From assembly GCA_949126835.1 (NCBI GenBank), contig OX421507.1:31944882-32008881 (forward strand): a DNA stretch of 64,000 nucleotides, written 5' to 3'. Positions within the stretch are counted from its first letter, which is position 1. Every line of letters starts with the position of its first letter. The notes below the pieces were generated by a model. That model saw only the letters and a list, made by a program, of their open reading frames with translations. It made no database searches and had not been told where the DNA came from. The translations under genes were made by a program, and so were the position numbers. Shown piece after piece: positions 52,169 through 63,721 of the stretch. Origin of the DNA: Anisus vortex (lineage: Eukaryota > Mollusca > Gastropoda > Planorbidae).

Positions 52169-55100
52169 CTGTTAGAAGAAAAGAATTTTAAAAAAAACAA
52201 TTTTTAGTTTGGGGGGAAAATTCTGAATTTTTAAAAATGTCAGTTATAAAATAGAGAAAAATATTATAAAGAGCACAAAATAACATTTCTGATCAAAATT
52301 ATTTGATAAATGATAAATAATATTTAAATTAATTGATTAAACATTTTAAAATGAGAAAATATACTGGTAGTTGATGATACATTTTAAACTTATGTATATA
52401 TACAAATATATTTGTTCTGTATATTTTTAAATATATGTTTTAATTATTGATATAACGATATATATCTAATGATAATATATATATATATATATAAGTAGAA
52501 TTCATTAGATATATTTACAAAGTAAAGTAATGTATCCCACCGGACCAAATTGCTTCATAGGGCAGTTGAGGCAGCATTCAACAGTTTCTGTGGCCATGGC
52601 ATACTAGAGGATTTGTAGCCAGCACAATGCCCAGCCGCCTTAACTACAGTCTGGTACCCATCAGAGCTGGCTAGAGTAAGGGACAATTCTCCTTTTATCA
52701 TTAACATGGTGGCTCGCTCGTATACCTGGACTGCCCCCCAGTAGCACACATGCCAGACAATAGGCATAGACATCCAGGCACCGGGGCAGAGTTGAGACAG
52801 GCTGTTTCACTAATTGCTTCCTCCCCACGAGTCCAATGTTCCTCCCCACGAGTCCAATGTTCCTCCCCACGAGTGCAATGATCCTTGGGCCGCGCAACAG
52901 GGGCTGTCCCCCATGCGTTAGCCCACCGCTGTAGTCTTACTGGGAGCGCATTGGTGGTTTTCACACTTTGCCAGCTGTTGAGTGTTAAGGTTAAAGCAAT
53001 GACCTAGCACACACTTACCGGGCCTGAGCTTCCTTCTTTTCAATGATGGCTCTCTTCCATGCCGGAACATTCTTAAATCTTTCTTCATAGTCTTCAGCCT
53101 GGTATGGAGAACAATAACATTGACAACTTTTAAGCTAGCTAAGACTTTTTTTAAAACATATTTTCATATTGATATGCATGTATACTGATACGTAGTGACA
53201 TATTATGTTATGTAGTGACATCTTCTTCTTATCTTATTTGTTACAGACGCTCTTCTATAAAGAAGATTATTACATGCTACGCACATTGAGTCAAATCCTG
53301 CATTTCTACTAGTATTTTAACTTTTGTTAAGCTATTGGTTTTCTTGGGTTGTTTAGGCAACCCATTCAATGCCCGGATGCCACTCGAGAAGAAAGAGTAC
53401 TTATAGCCTATGCATTTGTTCTCGCATAAAGGATATGGAAAGTGTTTTTGTCCTTATGTTTATCTGAACATTGCAACAGATTGTCTTTGTGTTGTATTTC
53501 TAAATTCGAGTTTAATTCCTTATGTATTATTACTACTTTACTAATTGCCCTTCTGTCCTCTGTCTGGTGTTTCTAGGTTGAGTGATTTAACTATTGGTAT
53601 TACTCTTGTCAGTTGTGAATATTCGCTAGTAATGAACCTTGAAGCTCTTTCCTGAATTTGTCCTGACATATGTTGATATGTTTGGATGATTAATGTTACA
53701 TCTTAATATGTAAAAAGTAGGGATTGGCCGGATATGATTTTTCACTTTTCGCCGGAACTGGATAGTGCCGGAAATACCAATATCCGGCCTGGATATCCGG
53801 CATGCCGGATATTCGGCCAAACCCTAATTTCCACGAGTATGGGGGTGTACTTCAACAGTTTCTGATTAGAATTCAAAAGTATTTATTAAAGTATTTATTA
53901 TTCAAGAGATAGAGAGTATCTGCAGTTTACAATGAAAGTCACACATGCTGTGTCAACTTCACCGATGGACATGTTACAACTTACAATGATTGAACTTTAA
54001 AGTAGTTCAACAAACTGTGTAGTCGCTGTAGTGTAGTATGTACCAAGTGGACTGTATACCGAATGTGTAGTTTATTATACAAGAAGTTGGGATCTATTAA
54101 AACAGTACTTAACACTGTTCTTTGGTTCAGATGATTTTTTATCGTATGCAATAAGTGAAATCTATATTTGTTATTAAATAATTGTTGTCATTGTTAAATT
54201 AATTGTTGTAGTATGTTAAACTTTGTTGTTGAAGAAAATTCTTTTGGATTGCACGAATTTCTGGAGGTACGTTTTTATAGATTTATTTGTTTATTATGTT
54301 TATTACCTAGTTATATGTATTGTTTATATATTTTATATTTCTTTATCTATTTTATACTACAGTATTATTTTATTTGTATTTGAACTTTGAAGTAATTCTT
54401 TACTACCGTGATATTTGGATCCTGCAAAAATCCAGTGGTGGTATTCTGCAAATCCGGATAGTGCTGGAAATACCGATATCCGGCCCGGATATCCGGCCAA
54501 TCCCTAGTAAAAAGTAAAATACCCGTCAGACTGAATTGATCCAGCGTTCATCGGTTTCTGTGGCCACGGCATACTAGATGATTGTGTGGCACAGCCGCCT
54601 TTACTTTACCCCAACTAAGGTCAGGTACCCATCAGAGCTGGGTAGACTCAGGGACACCCTCCATACCTGTGAAAAAATCTTAGCCTGACAAGGATTCACA
54701 CTCAGGACCTTCGGTATCCTAGCCGAACGCACTGCCGCAAACATCGGCCACCGTGCCCCCATATGTACCGACATACATTGTTAGGGCCTAGCCGAAAATA
54801 GCCTCGGACGATTGCCTTGGACAAATATCCTGTTGTGGCGTAATAATTAAATTCAGTGAAGCCAAGTAAAATTAATATAGATCTATATTGAGTATTTTAT
54901 AACTACAATAATTCCTAAATTCTGATTCATAGAAGAATATATGTCTGTGTTTTATGCTTTGAAAATAAAGTATTGAAGTAAGTGTAAAGAACATTATTAT
55001 TTCGTCATTTCAAGTTAATATATGATATATGAATAATGACTCGCAGTTGTGAAGTCAATTAAATAATAATGAAACTGGAAAAAAATGTTTAGCTGCCCAT

Positions 55101-58100
55101 ACATACATGCTACCATTAAGAATAATATATAATGGGCACTAACACCTGTATCCCTGCACTATCTGCTGCAGCAAATAATACATGTACAAATAGTTACAAA
55201 CAAGAGAAAAATTATACTTGTATATTTTATGAGTATCTGGACATATCATTGGGAGGGGGGGGGGGGGCAAAAGGGACTAATTAATCATATCATTATACTG
55301 ATACGGACTAATTAATCTCAGTCATTCACATCATGATACTAAAAGGGACTAATTAACCTTGGTTGATCACATCATGATACTGATAGGGACTAATTAATCT
55401 TGGTTGATCACATCATTATACTGATAGGGACTAATTAATCTTGGTTGATCACATCATGATACTGATAAGAACTAATTAATCTTGGTTGATCACATAATGA
55501 TACTTATAGGGACTAATTCATCTCGGGTTGATACTGATATTTAATGCTATTTTTTATGCTGGTAAGTACTAATACCTTTTTACTTTCCTCAAACTCTTTC
55601 TGTGCCTTCTCAGCTGCATGTTTGGCCAAAACTTGGCGCCGCCATTCAGGAATGACCAGGCCAGTGGAGTCCACCTTTTCTATTTGATCCAGAAAGTTCT
55701 TTGGGTCAAACTGGCCTGAAAGTGGCCTGCTGTGGTCATTCTGTGAAGAATACATTTCAAGATAATCTTAAATGTTGCCTCAGCCTGAGGCTAAGCGGTC
55801 AATTAACATGATTGTTTAGGGGAACAGATGGTAAGTTAAATATCCATCGAACCAACTTGATCCATAGGGTTGGTGAAGCAGTGTTCACTAGTCTCTGTGG
55901 CCATGGTATACTAGGGGATTGTGTGGCCAGTACAATGCAAAGGCACCTTTACGTTACCCTATTTAAAGTTAAGTACCCATCAGAGCTGAGTAGACTAAGG
56001 GACACTACCCTCCTGTCCTTGGGAAAAATCCTGGCCTTCACCAGGATTCGAACCAAAAACCTTTGGTACAGACAGAAAACATTGTTACAAATGTCGGTTA
56101 AAGTGGAATGACTGTCCAGGACATTGACCTTTTCATAAGTGCGTATTAGATACTACAAGTACAAGAGGTCATGGGTTGATCTTACAGTCCTTAGTGCAGA
56201 TTTAAATAAATAATTCATTCAACCCCGTGGAAATTGAGAGTTCGATTCTAGATCGCAGTATCCTAAAGCGGAGTGGAATTGAAATTCATATTAGGACCCT
56301 GTAGAACATTTGATAATCGTTTTCTTTGTAAAGCTCCCTACCTCATTTAATCAGTGAGTTCTGTTTGTAGAGTTATTTGTTATTTGTATTTGTTATTTGT
56401 ACATTTTATGAAATATTATGAAACTCTTGTGTTCGCCTATCTGTTTGATGCATTTATTTTAAGTTTATATTGAGTCTACAATTTAAATAAAATTGTCTAT
56501 CATTGTTGAAAGAAAGGTGTTGGAAAGAATTATACAGAATATTCTTACATGACTGCGTAAACCTGTCAGTCAAGTAACCCCTAGTCCTGACTCCAGATAA
56601 ACAGAATCTAGAAGCTTCTTATAAAGATACAACTATTATTTGAATCCGATTTAACAAGTCGTAACAACATTAATATTTGGGTTACAATGGGGAATGGCCA
56701 GGTGGAGGTGGATGATTTATGGAGACAGCGTCATGAACCAAACAGCCATGTGAACCAAACAGCCATGTGAACCAAACAGCCACATGAACCAAACAGCCAT
56801 GTGAACCAAACAGCTGGCCTCATTTTGTACATACAAATTTATTATGGAGGCTCTATCCATTCTTTTTATAGATCAGTGGTGCCAATCCTTTGTTATACAG
56901 ATAAGTGATTCAACTTGACATTCTCTGGAGTTTTACCTTGACCTCCTCCTGTGGAGCAGAAGTTGATTTCCTGGACTGGTAGACCATGCTCACCCCTTCT
57001 CCTTTACTTTTGGCCCTCCTCAGTGAAAGATTTGAAGTGCCGCTGATGGCAGACTGGATATCTAGACATAGCGAAATACAAAAAACAAAGAGTTTAAGCA
57101 TTTGAACATCGCAACAAACTTGAAGGCTCAAGAAATGACTTAGGCAATTTAAACAATTAAATTAAATGATGAATGCTTACAGCATTATCTTATCCTAACC
57201 ATCAAATTAACCATGAGTGTTTTAAAAAACCTGAATGCTAGCAATAGAAATATTTGTCAAAAAGTGACAAAATCCTTAAAAATAAGAAAAAAGAAATCAA
57301 CACCCAATAATTTGTTCTAAGTGAACATTTGGAGGTAAACAGTGTATTTCTTTCTGTTGTCTAGGTGTTGTTCTATATTCTATATTACAATTAATGCCAG
57401 GGAGATTGAATTCTCCCATTATCCAAATTACAATACATATAGGTCATGTATTTTGTTGTTGAGTTTGATGGTCTGTATATACTATACAGCCTAGATATAG
57501 CAGTGTTGAGTTTGATGGTCTGTATATACAGCCTAGATATAGCAGTGTTGAGTTTGATGGTCTGTATATACAGCCTAGATATAGCAGTGTTGAGTTTGAT
57601 GGTCTGTATATACAGCCTAGATATAGCAGTGTTGAGTTTGATGGTCTGTATATACAGCCTAGATATGGTGGTGTTGAAATGATGGTCTGTATATACAGCC
57701 TAGATATGGTGGTGTTGAGTTTGATGGTCTGTATATAATATACAGCCTAGATATGGTGGTGTTGAAATGATGGTCTGTATATACAGCCTAGATATGGTGG
57801 TGTTGAGTTTGATAGTCTGTATATACAGCCTAGATATGGTGGTGTTGAAATGATGGTCTGTATATACAGCCTAGATATGGTGGTGTTGAGTTTGATGGTC
57901 TGTATATACAGCCTAGATATGGTGGTGTTGAAATGATGGTCTGTATATACAGCCTAGATATGGTGGTGTTGAAATGATGGTCTGTATATACAGCCTAGAT
58001 ATGGTGGTGTTGAGTTTGACGGTCTGTATATACAGCCTAGATATAGTGGTGTTGAAATGATGGTCTGTATATACAGCCTAGATATAGTGTTGTTTAGTTT

Positions 58101-61100
58101 GATGGTCTGTATATACAGCCTAGATAAAGTGGTGTTGAGTTTGATGGTCTGTATATACAGCCTAGATATAGTGGTGTTGAGTTTGATGGTCTAAGCCTAA
58201 TTAGAGCTGGGTAGACACAGGGACACCCTTCAGAGCTGGGTAGACTCAGGGACACCCTTCAGAGCTGGGTAGACTCAGGGACACCCTTCAGAGCTGGGTA
58301 GACTCAGGGACACCCTTCAGAGCTGGGTAGACTCAGGGACACCGTTCAGAGCTGGGTAGACTCAGGGACACCCTTCAGAGCTGGGTAGACTCAGGGACAC
58401 CCTTCAGAGCTGGGTAGACTCAGGGACACCCTTCAGAGCTGGGTAGACTCAGGGACACCCTTCAGAGCTGGGTAGACACAGGGACACCGTTCAGAGCTGG
58501 GTAGACTCAGGGACACCCTTCAGAGCTGGGTAGACTCAGGGACACCCTTCAGAGCTGGGTAGACTCAGGGATACCGTTCAGAGCTGGGTAGACTCAGGGA
58601 TACCGTTCAGAGCTGGGTAGACTCAGGGATACCGTTCAGAGCTGGGTAGACTCAGGGACACCCTTCAGAGCTGGGTAGACTCAGGGATACCGTTCAGAGC
58701 TGGGTAGACTCAGGGACACCCTTCAGAGCTGGGTAGACTCAGGGATACCGTTCAGAGCTGGGTAGACTCAGGGACACCCTTCAGAGCTGGGTAGACTCAG
58801 GGATACCGTTCAGAGCTGGGTAGACTCAGGGACACCCTTCAGAGCTGGGAGACTCAGGGATACCCTTCAGAGCTGAGAAACAAATCCTAGCCTTCACCAG
58901 GATTCGAACCCAGGACCTTCTGTACACCGGCCACTAAGCTACTGTGCCTCCCTGCATATAATAGTAAAATAGTGTAAATATTTGACAGTACCAGCAATTA
59001 AGTCCCTTGGACTATGAGGTTGTGAGCTGCTCCTGGAGAAGACATTGGACCTGTGAGAATGAAACAGAGAGTAAGGTTATAGGTCTCTCTCTCTTCCATC
59101 TGATATAATAATATAGTACTGAGAGGTCTCTCTCTCTCTTCCATCTGATACAATAATATAGTACTGAGAGGTCTCTCTCTCTTCCATCTGATATAATAAT
59201 ATAAGCTAAATTGCCCAGCATTGCCTGGGTGAAAAAAAAAGGTCTTCTTATCTTATACATTACAGACGCTCCTTCTATAAAGAAGATTATTGCGTCCTAC
59301 GCTCATCCCTGGTCCGAGTCTAGTCTTGCATTTTTATTAATGTTTTAAATGATGTTAAGTTACTGGTTTTCCTGGTTTGTTCAGGCAACCCATTCCATGC
59401 CCGAATGCCACTCGGGAAGAAAGAGTACTTATATGCATTTGTTCTCGCAAAAGGGACAAGGAAAGTGTTTCTATCTTTATGTTTATCTGAGATTTGCAAC
59501 AGGTTGTTATTGTGTTGTATTTCTAAATTAGAATTTAATGCCTTATGTATTATTACTACTTTACTCTTTGCCCTTCTGTCTTCTAGTGTTTCTAGGTTTA
59601 ATGATTTGACTAATGGTGTTACTCTTGTTAATTGGGAATATTCACTAGTTATGAACCTTGCAACTCTTTTTTGAATTTGTTCTAATTTTTTAATGTTTTC
59701 TTTAGTTGATGGGTCCCATACAGATGCTGCATATTCTAGTATAGGCCTAACTAATGTAAGATAGCATTTTAGTTTTATGTTCTTATTACATTTGTAAAAG
59801 TTCCTTTTTATGAATCCTAAAGTTTTGTTTGATTTTTTTATTACTTCATCAATATGAGGGTTCCAAGATAACTTATCATTTATTATTACTCCTAGATACT
59901 TAGCATTGTTAGTTTGAGTTAGTTCTTTACCATGAATGAAGTAGTTTGCTATTATTTGTTTCTTTTTCTTGGATACCCTTATTAGTTGGCATTTTTCTGG
60001 GTGAAAAGACATACTCCAGTTTGATTCCCATTTTTGTAGTTCATCTAGGTCTTTTTGTAGAAGTTCACTATCTTTTCCTGTCTTTATTATTCTATAAATT
60101 ATGCAATCATCGGCAAATAATCTTACTTTTGTTCCTGTGTTGATGCAATTTGGCAGATCATTAATAAAAATTAGAAATAGTAGGGGTCCTAGAACAGTTC
60201 CTTGTGGAACTCCTGAGTTTACAGTTATTGGTGATGACTTAGAGCCATTTATTATCACTGTTTGTTCTCTGCCTATAAGAAAGTCCTGAATCCACTGATG
60301 TAAGGGACCAGATATGCCAAAATATTTAAGTTTTTTTTAGTAGACTAGAATGATGAACTTTATCAAATGCTTTTGAAAAATCTAGTAATATAGCATCAAT
60401 TTGGTTGTTATTATCTAATCCCTTTGACAAGTCATCTATTAGGCCTATTAATTGAGTCTCACATGATCTATTTTTCCTAAAGCCATGTTGGTGTGGGCAC
60501 AGTGCATTAAGTTTGTCTAGATGATTTACTATACTACTATATATAATATGTTCAAGTAATTTACATGTTATGCTGGTTAGAGAAACAGGTCTATAATTAC
60601 CGGGGTCAGATTTATCTCCTTTTTTGAAAAGGGGGGTTACATTAGCTAATTTCCAATCTCTGGGCACTTTGCCCTGGTCTAGAGAGGCCTGAAAAAGTAT
60701 TTTAAAGATTGGAGATATTTCATTGGTTAGTTCTTTAAGCAGTCTTGCTGGTATTTCATATGGTGCAGATAAAATTTTTATAAACAACAATTAAAAGAAA
60801 GCTATAAATCTAATAATTAGTTGTTGTTTTTTTTACTAAAGATTTTTAATAAATTTAAAATAAATATTGATATGGGGTAAAAAAAATAGGCAAGTATTTT
60901 TACTTAACAAAAATCTAAATTTCCTGCAGATTTACAATGTTTTTATGTTTTTAAAAGTAATATTAATTGAAAAAAAAATTTTTGAAAAAAAAAGTAGCCT
61001 ACAGACTAACTGGAGATTTGAACCCAGGTCGCCCGCATGGCAGTCCGATACATTAACTACTTAGATAGCGAAGACACATGTCCGGTGTGAAAAATTATTA

Positions 61101-63721
61101 GACACTATATAGGCCTAGGCCTAGATAAGTCAGTGACACAAACCCTAACTCATGTGTTTTCAAATTGACCAATGGGGATTGGTTTACCTACAAACACTGA
61201 GTTTTTTATCTATAGATAGTACTGCTAGGTCTCTCTCTCTCTTCAATATGTAAGAGTCATATAGTAGTCATATGTCATTAACAATATATAGCTTTCTGTC
61301 TTCAGTGTGGTATAACTATTCAGGAAGGTATAGGGCGTTTGCAATCACGTGACAAAAAGCACATGATTTTTTTTTACTTTGTGTAGTGGTGTACAAGTAC
61401 AATGCCCGCTGTATTAATAAAGTTTAATATAGGCTCGAGCTTTTTTTAAATGATGTTTTGTGTTTTAAGTCTTATTAAGATTTAAGCTGTATTATGTCTG
61501 ATAAATAAAATAAAATATTTTATTATTATCATAGACATAGATCACAGACGATGTGAGCCTATTAGTGACTTGACTAGACTAAATATTCACCAACACTATC
61601 ACTTGGCATCGTAGCTGCCCTACTTAGCCATTAGCCCATTAGCATAGCCTACAAAACATTAAAAGTGTAGGCCTATAAAGTGAAATTGAAAGTGTAAATA
61701 GGTCTAGCCGGCCCTAGCATAATAACATTAATCAATTAATCTGCAGTACTACTATTTACCTCCTTATTTTTGAGTAGGATAGCCAATATTCATATGTGAA
61801 TTCCGCACGATAAGAACAACTTCACCCTATGCCATATTTGTTTCTCAATAGTGGCTTCTATTTACAAATGACGTCACTAAAAAACTTAAGCTCCGCAAAC
61901 GCTCTAAAGCTTTTAATTTATATCTATGAGGCCGGCTGGTCCTGCAGTTAGTTCCCCAGAGTGTCAACAAAACGGCCCTGGTTCTAGCCCTGCCGCCCTG
62001 CAGGAGTTTTGGGCCTAGTGGACGTTATAATCTTCTATCTTGAAGGAACGTCTGTAAACTTATAAGAATATCTGCAGTTTGGCATAGCTTTAATAAGCTA
62101 ATACACATTTGTAACTCTATAATAAAATCAATACACAGTAGTATTTAATACTATAATGAGCACAAGACAAGGTAGTGTAATACTATACTATACAAAATAT
62201 ATACAAGATGTTTTACTATGTGTTATAAACTTTTATTTGTATAACCTCTCCTTTTCTAATTCCAGCAGTAGGCCTTCTAAGCAAGGGAGTCAAGGTCACT
62301 CTCTTTTCTTATTGTTGTTAACATCCAAAGGTTTTCGGACACATGGTTCAAGGTCGTTTCACTCCACAACTAGGTCAGTGGGGGAAAAGTACATTCGCTT
62401 TGGTGTGTTGTTACACACAAAGAGTTTGACTAGCGGTCAGAGATAAACAAAATTGTTAGACGAGGGGAGGTAATACAAATGAGAGTAACACATTTCAGCT
62501 TTCTCCAAAAAAAAAAATGCTTACAATTTGTAAGAAATGGAAATCTTTTTACATCTTGCAAATGTATCAAAAAAAAATATATTTCAGTAACACAGAAACT
62601 ATTGTCTTCGTTTTATTTTAAAGGTTGTACAATATCAAAGTAAGACGATGTATAGAAGAGAAAAACTTACTTGTTTACATCATCTCTAGCCACAGGGTCA
62701 CTGCTGGTATGGACAGAATGAGGACGGGACACACCATTTTGACCTCTTCCGTCCGTGACATTATGACTGACCGAGGGCTTCGAGGTTTGATTCCCCGTGC
62801 CGTTGACCTGTACTGGTGGCTTGGGGTCTTTCAATAATGCTGGCACATTGTTGGAGGCAGCAGAGCCGGGCGACAGTGTTCTTGTCGTGGCCATTTCTTG
62901 ATGTTTATTGGCCGTAGAATTGGCCACGTCTACCTTGTCATGTGACACACCTCCGGTGGAAATGATGGTCACGTGACCCCCATGAGCGTCAACCACATGC
63001 TTTGTTTCGTCGTCGTGCAAAATGTTTCCTAAAAGGCCGTTTCCTGCCGACGCTTCCAGAGAATTCTGGTCCATCTTTTTATGTATCTGCTTTTCTGCGT
63101 AGCTCTGGTGCTCTTCCCTGACGCAGATCTCTCCGCTGTCTGGACAGATGTACTCCGTGGCTCCCTGCTGAAAGGCAGCCTTCACCTTGGCAAATTTATT
63201 TTTGGAAACAGTGTTAAAGTCCTGCCTGTATTGGGTGCTATAATATGGCTTTTTCTTGGCGGGTGGGGAAACGGTCGATTGGTTGGAAACTTTTGTTGGG
63301 GGGGCAGTTGAATGGTTTGGGGTAACAGTTACCTGGTCTGAAACTGTGGTTGGGGCAGCAGTAAAGGGGACTGAAGCTGCCGTTGGGGCAACAGGGTGGT
63401 TCAATGGGCTTTTTACGGAGGCCCCATTACTCTGAACACTGTGGCTTGAGGTGGACCCTGTGGACGCCGCTGACCGCGATGTCTCTGGCTTGACTTTCAC
63501 AGATGCTGGTCTGCTGTAAATATTGACAGGCCCTGGCCTTGAGTAGGAAGTCAACCTACCTAGGGATGTATTCTCACTAGGCCCTGGACGCAGAGGCACA
63601 GAAGTGACTTGGGTGGGCTTCAGACTTTCCTGTTTTGTAGACTGGATGCCATTCCCAGGGGAGTTGAGGTCAGAATGAGATGATAGAATATGTTTGGGCG
63701 TATGGTGGACATCGGCCTTTA
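52141..63721 (-). CDS. Espin/forked/taperin-like actin-associated protein, last six exons (5' end beyond window)
   Basis: Exons 63721-62671, 59050-58992, 57061-56937, 55740-55576, 53098-53019 and 52168-52141 join with matching phases (2, 1, 0, 0, 2) and GT/AG sites to a TGA at 52141-52143. The visible part is about 502 aa. The first exon is Ser/Thr/Pro-rich and disordered-looking. It includes a possible folded piece with TEYICPDSGEICV. The last exons carry two related modules, GLVIPEWRRQVLAKHAAEKA and RFKNVPAWKRAIIEKKEAQA. The PxWKRxxxxRK-type module is known from espin, Drosophila Forked, taperin and phostensin, proteins of actin bundles and stereocilia or bristles. I infer a cytoskeletal role; which family member it is cannot be decided here. 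The first exon starts in phase 1 with an acceptor, so more exons lie to the right. Confidence 0.75.
52528..52692 (-). mobile_element. SINE-A copy, head lost
   Basis: GTATCCCACCGGACC tail, CATACTAGAGGATTTG and GGTACCCATCAGAGCTGG. It ends where repeat family C begins. Confidence 0.8.
52695..52980 (-). repeat. Dispersed repeat family C, copy 3
   Basis: Reverse complement of the family core (CCCCATGCGTTAGCCCACC). An internal 20-bp segment (CTCCCCACGAGTCCAATGTT) is present in three tandem copies, unlike the other members. It lies in the last intron of the espin-like gene. Confidence 0.8.
53019..53098 (-). CDS. Espin-like gene, exon with PAWKR module
   Basis: Acceptor CTCCATACCAG, donor CG|GTAAGT. 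Encodes AEDYEERFKNVPAWKRAIIE and KKEAQA, a second copy of the module. Confidence 0.85.
53232..53690 (-). mobile_element. LINE 3' fragment
   Basis: TTACAGACGCTCTTCTATAA tail, then about 440 bp matching the C-terminal coding end of the 59-60-kb LINE, with several indels. Confidence 0.83.
53718..54506. mobile_element. hAT-like element with perfect 8-bp TSD (789 bp)
   Basis: Ends TAGGGATTGGCCGGATAT and ATATCCGGCCAATCCCTA are perfect inverted repeats; GTAAAAAG flanks both sides. Subterminal CCGGATATCCGG-type palindromes are present at both ends. No transposase frame. Confidence 0.9.
54528..54762 (-). mobile_element. SINE-A copy, near full length
   Basis: AAAATACCCGTCAGACTGAA tail, CATACTAGATGATTGTG, CCATCAGAGCTGGGTAGACT, then head GCACTGCCGCAAACATCGG. 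Confidence 0.87.
54765..55280. other. Intronic AT-rich DNA, no feature
   Basis: A poly-G run at about 55252-55267. Otherwise featureless. Confidence 0.5.
55285..55525. repeat. 41-bp tandem repeat, about 6 copies
   Basis: Unit GGGACTAATTAATCTTGGTT plus GATCACATCATGATACTGATA. Edge units are diverged. Confidence 0.93.
55576..55740 (-). CDS. Espin-like gene, exon with PEWRR module
   Basis: Acceptor TATTCTTCACAG, donor AAG|GTATTA, 55 codons in phase 0. FDPKNFLDQIEKVDSTGLVI leads into PEWRRQVLAKHAAEKAQKEF, the best family match in the gene. Confidence 0.85.
55838..56085 (-). mobile_element. SINE-A copy, near full length
   Basis: Tail at TATCCATCGAACCAACTTG, then TATACTAGGGGATTGTGTGG, CCCATCAGAGCTGAGTAGAC and CACCAGGATTCGAACC. 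Confidence 0.87.
56090..56728. other. Intronic AT-rich DNA, no feature
   Basis: No repeat family member or exon-like segment recognised. Confidence 0.5.
56732..56815. repeat. 17-bp tandem repeat, 5 copies
   Basis: Unit AACCAAACAGCCATGTG, about 200 bp from the 125-nt exon. Confidence 0.93.
56937..57061 (-). CDS. Espin-like gene, 125-nt exon
   Basis: Acceptor ATGTCTAG, donor AAG|GTAAAA. Encodes DIQSAISGTSNLSLRRAKSK and continues to SAPQEEVK. Confidence 0.78.
57462..58196. repeat. 42-bp minisatellite, about 17 copies
   Basis: Unit TTGATGGTCTGTATATACAG plus CCTAGATATAGCAGTGTTGA and GT. Two versions differ by TTGAGTTTGATGG versus TTGAAATGATGG and alternate in the middle of the array. Contains the palindrome CTGTATATACAG. 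Confidence 0.96.
58206..58868. repeat. 29-bp satellite derived from a SINE-A segment, about 23 copies
   Basis: The unit AGAGCTGGGTAGACTCAGGG plus ACACCCTTC is the conserved SINE-A internal block as read on its minus strand. Variants: GGATACCGTTC and GTAGACACAGG. It is followed directly by the remainder of a SINE-A. Confidence 0.96.
58862..58950 (-). mobile_element. SINE-A head attached to the 29-bp satellite
   Basis: AAATCCTAGCCTTCACCAGG, ATTCGAACCCAGGACCTTC and CCGGCCACTAAGCTACTGTG form the tRNA-like head on the minus strand. It continues the same SINE that seeded the array. Confidence 0.85.
58992..59050 (-). CDS. Espin-like gene, 59-nt exon
   Basis: Acceptor TTTCATTCTCACAG, donor GTACTG. 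Encodes SNVFSRSSSQPHSPRDLIA. A microexon recognised by its phase fit on both sides. Confidence 0.75.
59081..59201. repeat. 44-bp tandem repeat, 3 copies, split by a Helitron-like insertion
   Basis: Unit GGTCTCTCTCTCTTCCATCT plus GATATAATAATATAGTACTG and AGA. The third unit breaks at 59201 and resumes at 61217 (TAGTACTGCTAGGTCTCTC). Confidence 0.9.
59202..61216 (-). mobile_element. Helitron-like element, copy 2, carrying a LINE insertion
   Basis: Minus strand: 5' end TCTATAGATAAAAAACTCAG; 3' end with stem CCCAGGCAATGCTGGG, then CAATTTAG and CTTA. Host A precedes it and host T follows. No target duplication. Its interior (60780-61100) matches copy 1. A 5'-truncated LINE (59256-60790) sits inside it near the 3' end. 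Confidence 0.75.
59256..60790 (-). pseudogene. LINE (CR1/L2/Jockey-like) reverse transcriptase, 5'-truncated and frameshifted
   Basis: Two minus-strand frames (60790-60326 and 60258-59320) together give most of a reverse-transcriptase domain. The first has VPRDWKLANVTPLFKKGDKS, NYRPVSLTSITCKLLEHII, HGFRKNRSCETQL and LLDFSKAFDKVHH. The second has GVPQGTVLGPLLFLIFINDL and the catalytic FADD (FADDCIIYR), then the C-terminal SFFPSGIRAWNGLPEQTRK. The frame breaks at a T-run near 60328-60336, which looks like slippage. Endonuclease and ORF1 are missing because the copy is 5'-truncated. The 3' tail is AGGAGCGTCTGTAATGTATA then AGATAAG. It is the longest of at least seven copies in the window. Confidence 0.9.
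61328..61905. mobile_element. Possible TIR element (about 580 bp)
   Basis: TATAGGGCGTTTGC on the left and GCAAACGCTCTAAA on the right are imperfect inverted repeats. No clear target duplication and no frame. Confidence 0.45.
61928..62065 (+). mobile_element. SINE-B copy
   Basis: GGCCGGCTGGTCCTGCAGTT, CTGGTTCTAGCCCTG, CTGCAGGAGTTTTGGGCCTA and the tail CTTGAAGGAACGTCTGTAAA. About 45 bp shorter than the full copy at 30714. Confidence 0.88.
62070..62665. other. Intron, no feature seen
   Basis: AT-rich sequence between SINE-B and the large espin-like exon. Short frames lack recognisable domains. Confidence 0.5.
62671..63721 (-). CDS. Espin-like gene, large Ser/Thr/Pro-rich exon
   Basis: 1051 nt after acceptor TTTATTTATAG, ending GTA AAC AA|GTAAGT. 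No transmembrane segment or signal peptide. Contains VSPPAKKKPYYSTQYRQDFN and a cysteine pair in ICPDSGEIC. The rest is low-complexity linker. Confidence 0.85.
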
